Part shown: positions 62,862 through 64,000 of the stretch, piece after piece
How positions within the stretch are numbered: the first letter of the stretch is position 1
How the letters are laid out: each line of letters starts with the position of its first letter
NCBI GenBank assembly: GCA_041395725.1
Contig: JAWKZW010000001.1
Coordinates: 2,294,001 to 2,358,000 of the forward strand
Direction of reading: 5' to 3'
DNA length: 64,000 nucleotides
DNA from: Gammaproteobacteria bacterium
GTDB taxonomy: Bacteria; Pseudomonadota; Gammaproteobacteria; Pseudomonadales; Pseudohongiellaceae
Position numbers and translations under genes: made by a program
The notes under the pieces: generated by a model
The model's input: only the letters and a program-made list of their open reading frames with translations
Databases searched by the model: none
What the model was told of the DNA's origin: nothing

Positions 62862-63748
62862 TAGAACTCTATTTCCAAGCCCTCGTAAGCCAGCATAACC
62901 TCCGCGCAGTTGCCGCTTCTCGGGTGGCGAGCGAGTGCTTCCGCAAACACTTGCCTCAGTTTGTTGTCAGTTCGAGTGGGTTCGTGATGGGTGCAAATCA
63001 GTTTTCCGGCGCCAACCCGATCCGCCATCTCGATGCTGTGATCGAAACTGCCATGCCCCCAGCCCTTCTTGCCGGAGTACTCGTCCAATGTGTAGGAGCT
63101 GTCGGCAATCAGGATATCGACATTCTGCATCGCCTGGTCAACCTGGCTTTGCCGTTCATCCACTATGCGCTGGTATTCCTGGTAGCTTTCATCCTCGGTG
63201 TCGTAGATGTTGCTATAAGGTTCGTGGTCGCCGGTGAAGAAAACAGATTTACCGTTGCAGTCTATCCGGTATCCAAAATTAACGACCGGATGGTTAAGTA
63301 TTGTACCGGTCACGCGAGCATCACCCACAGTGATCGGCAGGCCCACCTGAACGGTGCGATACTCCAGTGCCGCCTTCAGCTCCGCTTCCCGGACCGGAAA
63401 ATAGCTGTATTGCATTTGCGTATCCATGGCCTGCTCGATACCCTGGCCAGTGATAATATCCTGGGGTCCATAAACGGACAGCTGATTGCCGGGTATGAAT
63501 AGTGGCGTAAAGAACGGCAGGCCCTGGATATGATCCCAGTGAGTATGGGTGATAAAGAGGCTGGCACGGATTGGCAGGTTTGACAGCAGAGACTGGGCAA
63601 GAGGGAAAATGCCGGTACCGGCGTCCAGTATGATCAGGTGGCCAGCATCGGTTCGCACTTCGATGCAGGTTGTATTGCCACCGAACTCTACCGTGCCCCT
63701 GCCCGGTGAAGGGATCGAACCGCGCACGCCCCAAAGCCGCACTTTCAT
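62861..63748 (-). CDS. Metallo-beta-lactamase-fold hydrolase
   Basis: 295 residues. N-terminal MKVRLWGVRGSIPSPG, metal motif THTHWDH with His68, His70, Asp72 and His73, further ligands in LNHPVVNFGYR, GDHEPYSN and CTHHEP. This is the subtype often found beside cyclic-nucleotide or GAF-domain signalling genes, and a phosphodiesterase-type activity is possible. The downstream gene (minus strand) is the HDOD-like fragment upstream of it in transcription order. Confidence 0.82.
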   Translation of the reverse strand: MKVRLWGVRGSIPSPGRGTVEFGGNTTCIEVRTDAGHLIILDAGTGIFPLAQSLLSNLPIRASLFITHTHWDHIQGLPFFTPLFIPGNQLSVYGPQDIITGQGIEQAMDTQMQYSYFPVREAELKAALEYRTVQVGLPITVGDARVTGTILNHPVVNFGYRIDCNGKSVFFTGDHEPYSNIYDTEDESYQEYQRIVDERQSQVDQAMQNVDILIADSSYTLDEYSGKKGWGHGSFDHSIEMADRVGAGKLICTHHEPTRTDNKLRQVFAEALARHPRSGNCAEVMLAYEGLEIEF

Positions 63749-63758
63749 AGGGTGCTCC

Positions 63759-64000
63759 TCAGGCGGAGCCCATGCTGGTGAATACCATGGCCTCGTCGAC
63801 CAGGCGCTGGATATCTCCTACAGACTGAAGCACCTCTTCGAAGCTGGCTCCGAATCGGGTTGATGCCAGTTGCTCACCTTCGCGAAAGGGATTTTGCGAA
63901 TTACCGATTTTTGCCCGTCGAGTCAGCTGGTTGGCTACCCGCAGGCAATCAAGCAATGGATCGGGTTCAGCAGCCGGATCGTGGTGGTTGGCGATGCATT
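63759..64000 (-). CDS. C-terminal fragment of an HD/HDOD-type protein
   Basis: Frame is open to the right edge, so the N-terminus lies outside the window. About 80 residues are visible, with IANHHDP near the edge followed by PLLDCLRVANQLTRRA, as in HDOD or HD-related domains where an HH motif precedes a helix ending in the A(N/D)-L pattern. The tail continues SFEEVLQSVGDIQRLVDEAMV. It ends 10 bp before the metallo-beta-lactamase-fold gene, so the two are probably an operon. Confidence 0.65.
   Translation of the reverse strand, partial: CIANHHDPAAEPDPLLDCLRVANQLTRRAKIGNSQNPFREGEQLASTRFGASFEEVLQSVGDIQRLVDEAMVFTSMGSA

Noticed and set aside
1..64000. tRNA and rRNA genes
   Set aside because: No cloverleaf with a GGTTCGAATCC-type arm and no rRNA segment was noticed on either strand by eye; a tRNAscan run would settle it.

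Overview
This window is chromosomal DNA from a Gammaproteobacterium with a single polar-type flagellum. The evidence is a FleQ/FleS/FleR (FlrABC-type) sigma-54 cascade, the polar placement pair FlhF/FlhG, a FliA sigma-28 with FlgM, a PomAB-like stator and an MlaFEDCB lipid transport operon. Codon use is moderately GC-rich. The sequence alone does not fix the genus; a marine member of the Cellvibrionales/Alteromonadales/Oceanospirillales breadth is plausible.

Layout. 1-2038: a methyltransferase-like membrane protein (cut by the window edge), a Tat-exported epoxide-hydrolase-like enzyme and a lipocalin-like secreted protein. 2039-6336: repeat-rich DNA around a coupled pair of envelope proteins (DUF3943 and DUF3187). 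6337-9760: an exported amidase and an EAL-HDOD regulator. 9796-51430: an almost complete flagellar locus. Its left arm runs on the minus strand (fleQ, then fleS-fleR-fliE-fliF-fliH-fliI-fliJ-fliK-fliN). The right arm runs on the plus strand (fliG-fliM-fliN2-fliO-fliP-fliQ-fliR-flhB-flhA-flhF-flhG-fliA). It is followed by the minus-strand flgA-flgM-flgN and the plus-strand flgBCDEFGHIJKL, fliC, flaG, fliD, fliS and a fliT-like gene. 51551-55062: a lone IS3 OrfA, a detached fliL, the stator genes and a PilZ protein. 55132-64000: small conserved proteins, a cytochrome c/virginiamycin-lyase-like protein, a fused CoA-transferase, mlaFEDCB, a metallo-beta-lactamase-fold protein and the end of an HDOD-like protein.

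Regulation can be read from the DNA. Six good sigma-54 (GG-N10-GC) sites lie before fleS, fliG, fliK, flgA, flgB and fliD. A shared sigma-28-like motif (T-A/T-AAGG, 13 nt, then G/T-GTCGT) lies before fliC, flgM and the EAL-HDOD gene, which ties that regulator to the late flagellar regulon.

The most unusual content is two families of non-coding repeats. The first is a ~690-bp composite unit (A+B) found at 2154-3204 and 5540-6214. Repeat A folds into a 32-bp hairpin with 30 pairs, and two of those pairs change in a compensated way between copies. The second is a MITE-like family with CCTCTGATTA termini, scattered between genes, including one full copy 7 bp from the flgM promoter. Also notable are two different FliN/SpoA proteins, fliG displaced from its usual place after fliF, no chemotaxis genes after fliA, and a FlgJ without its muramidase domain.
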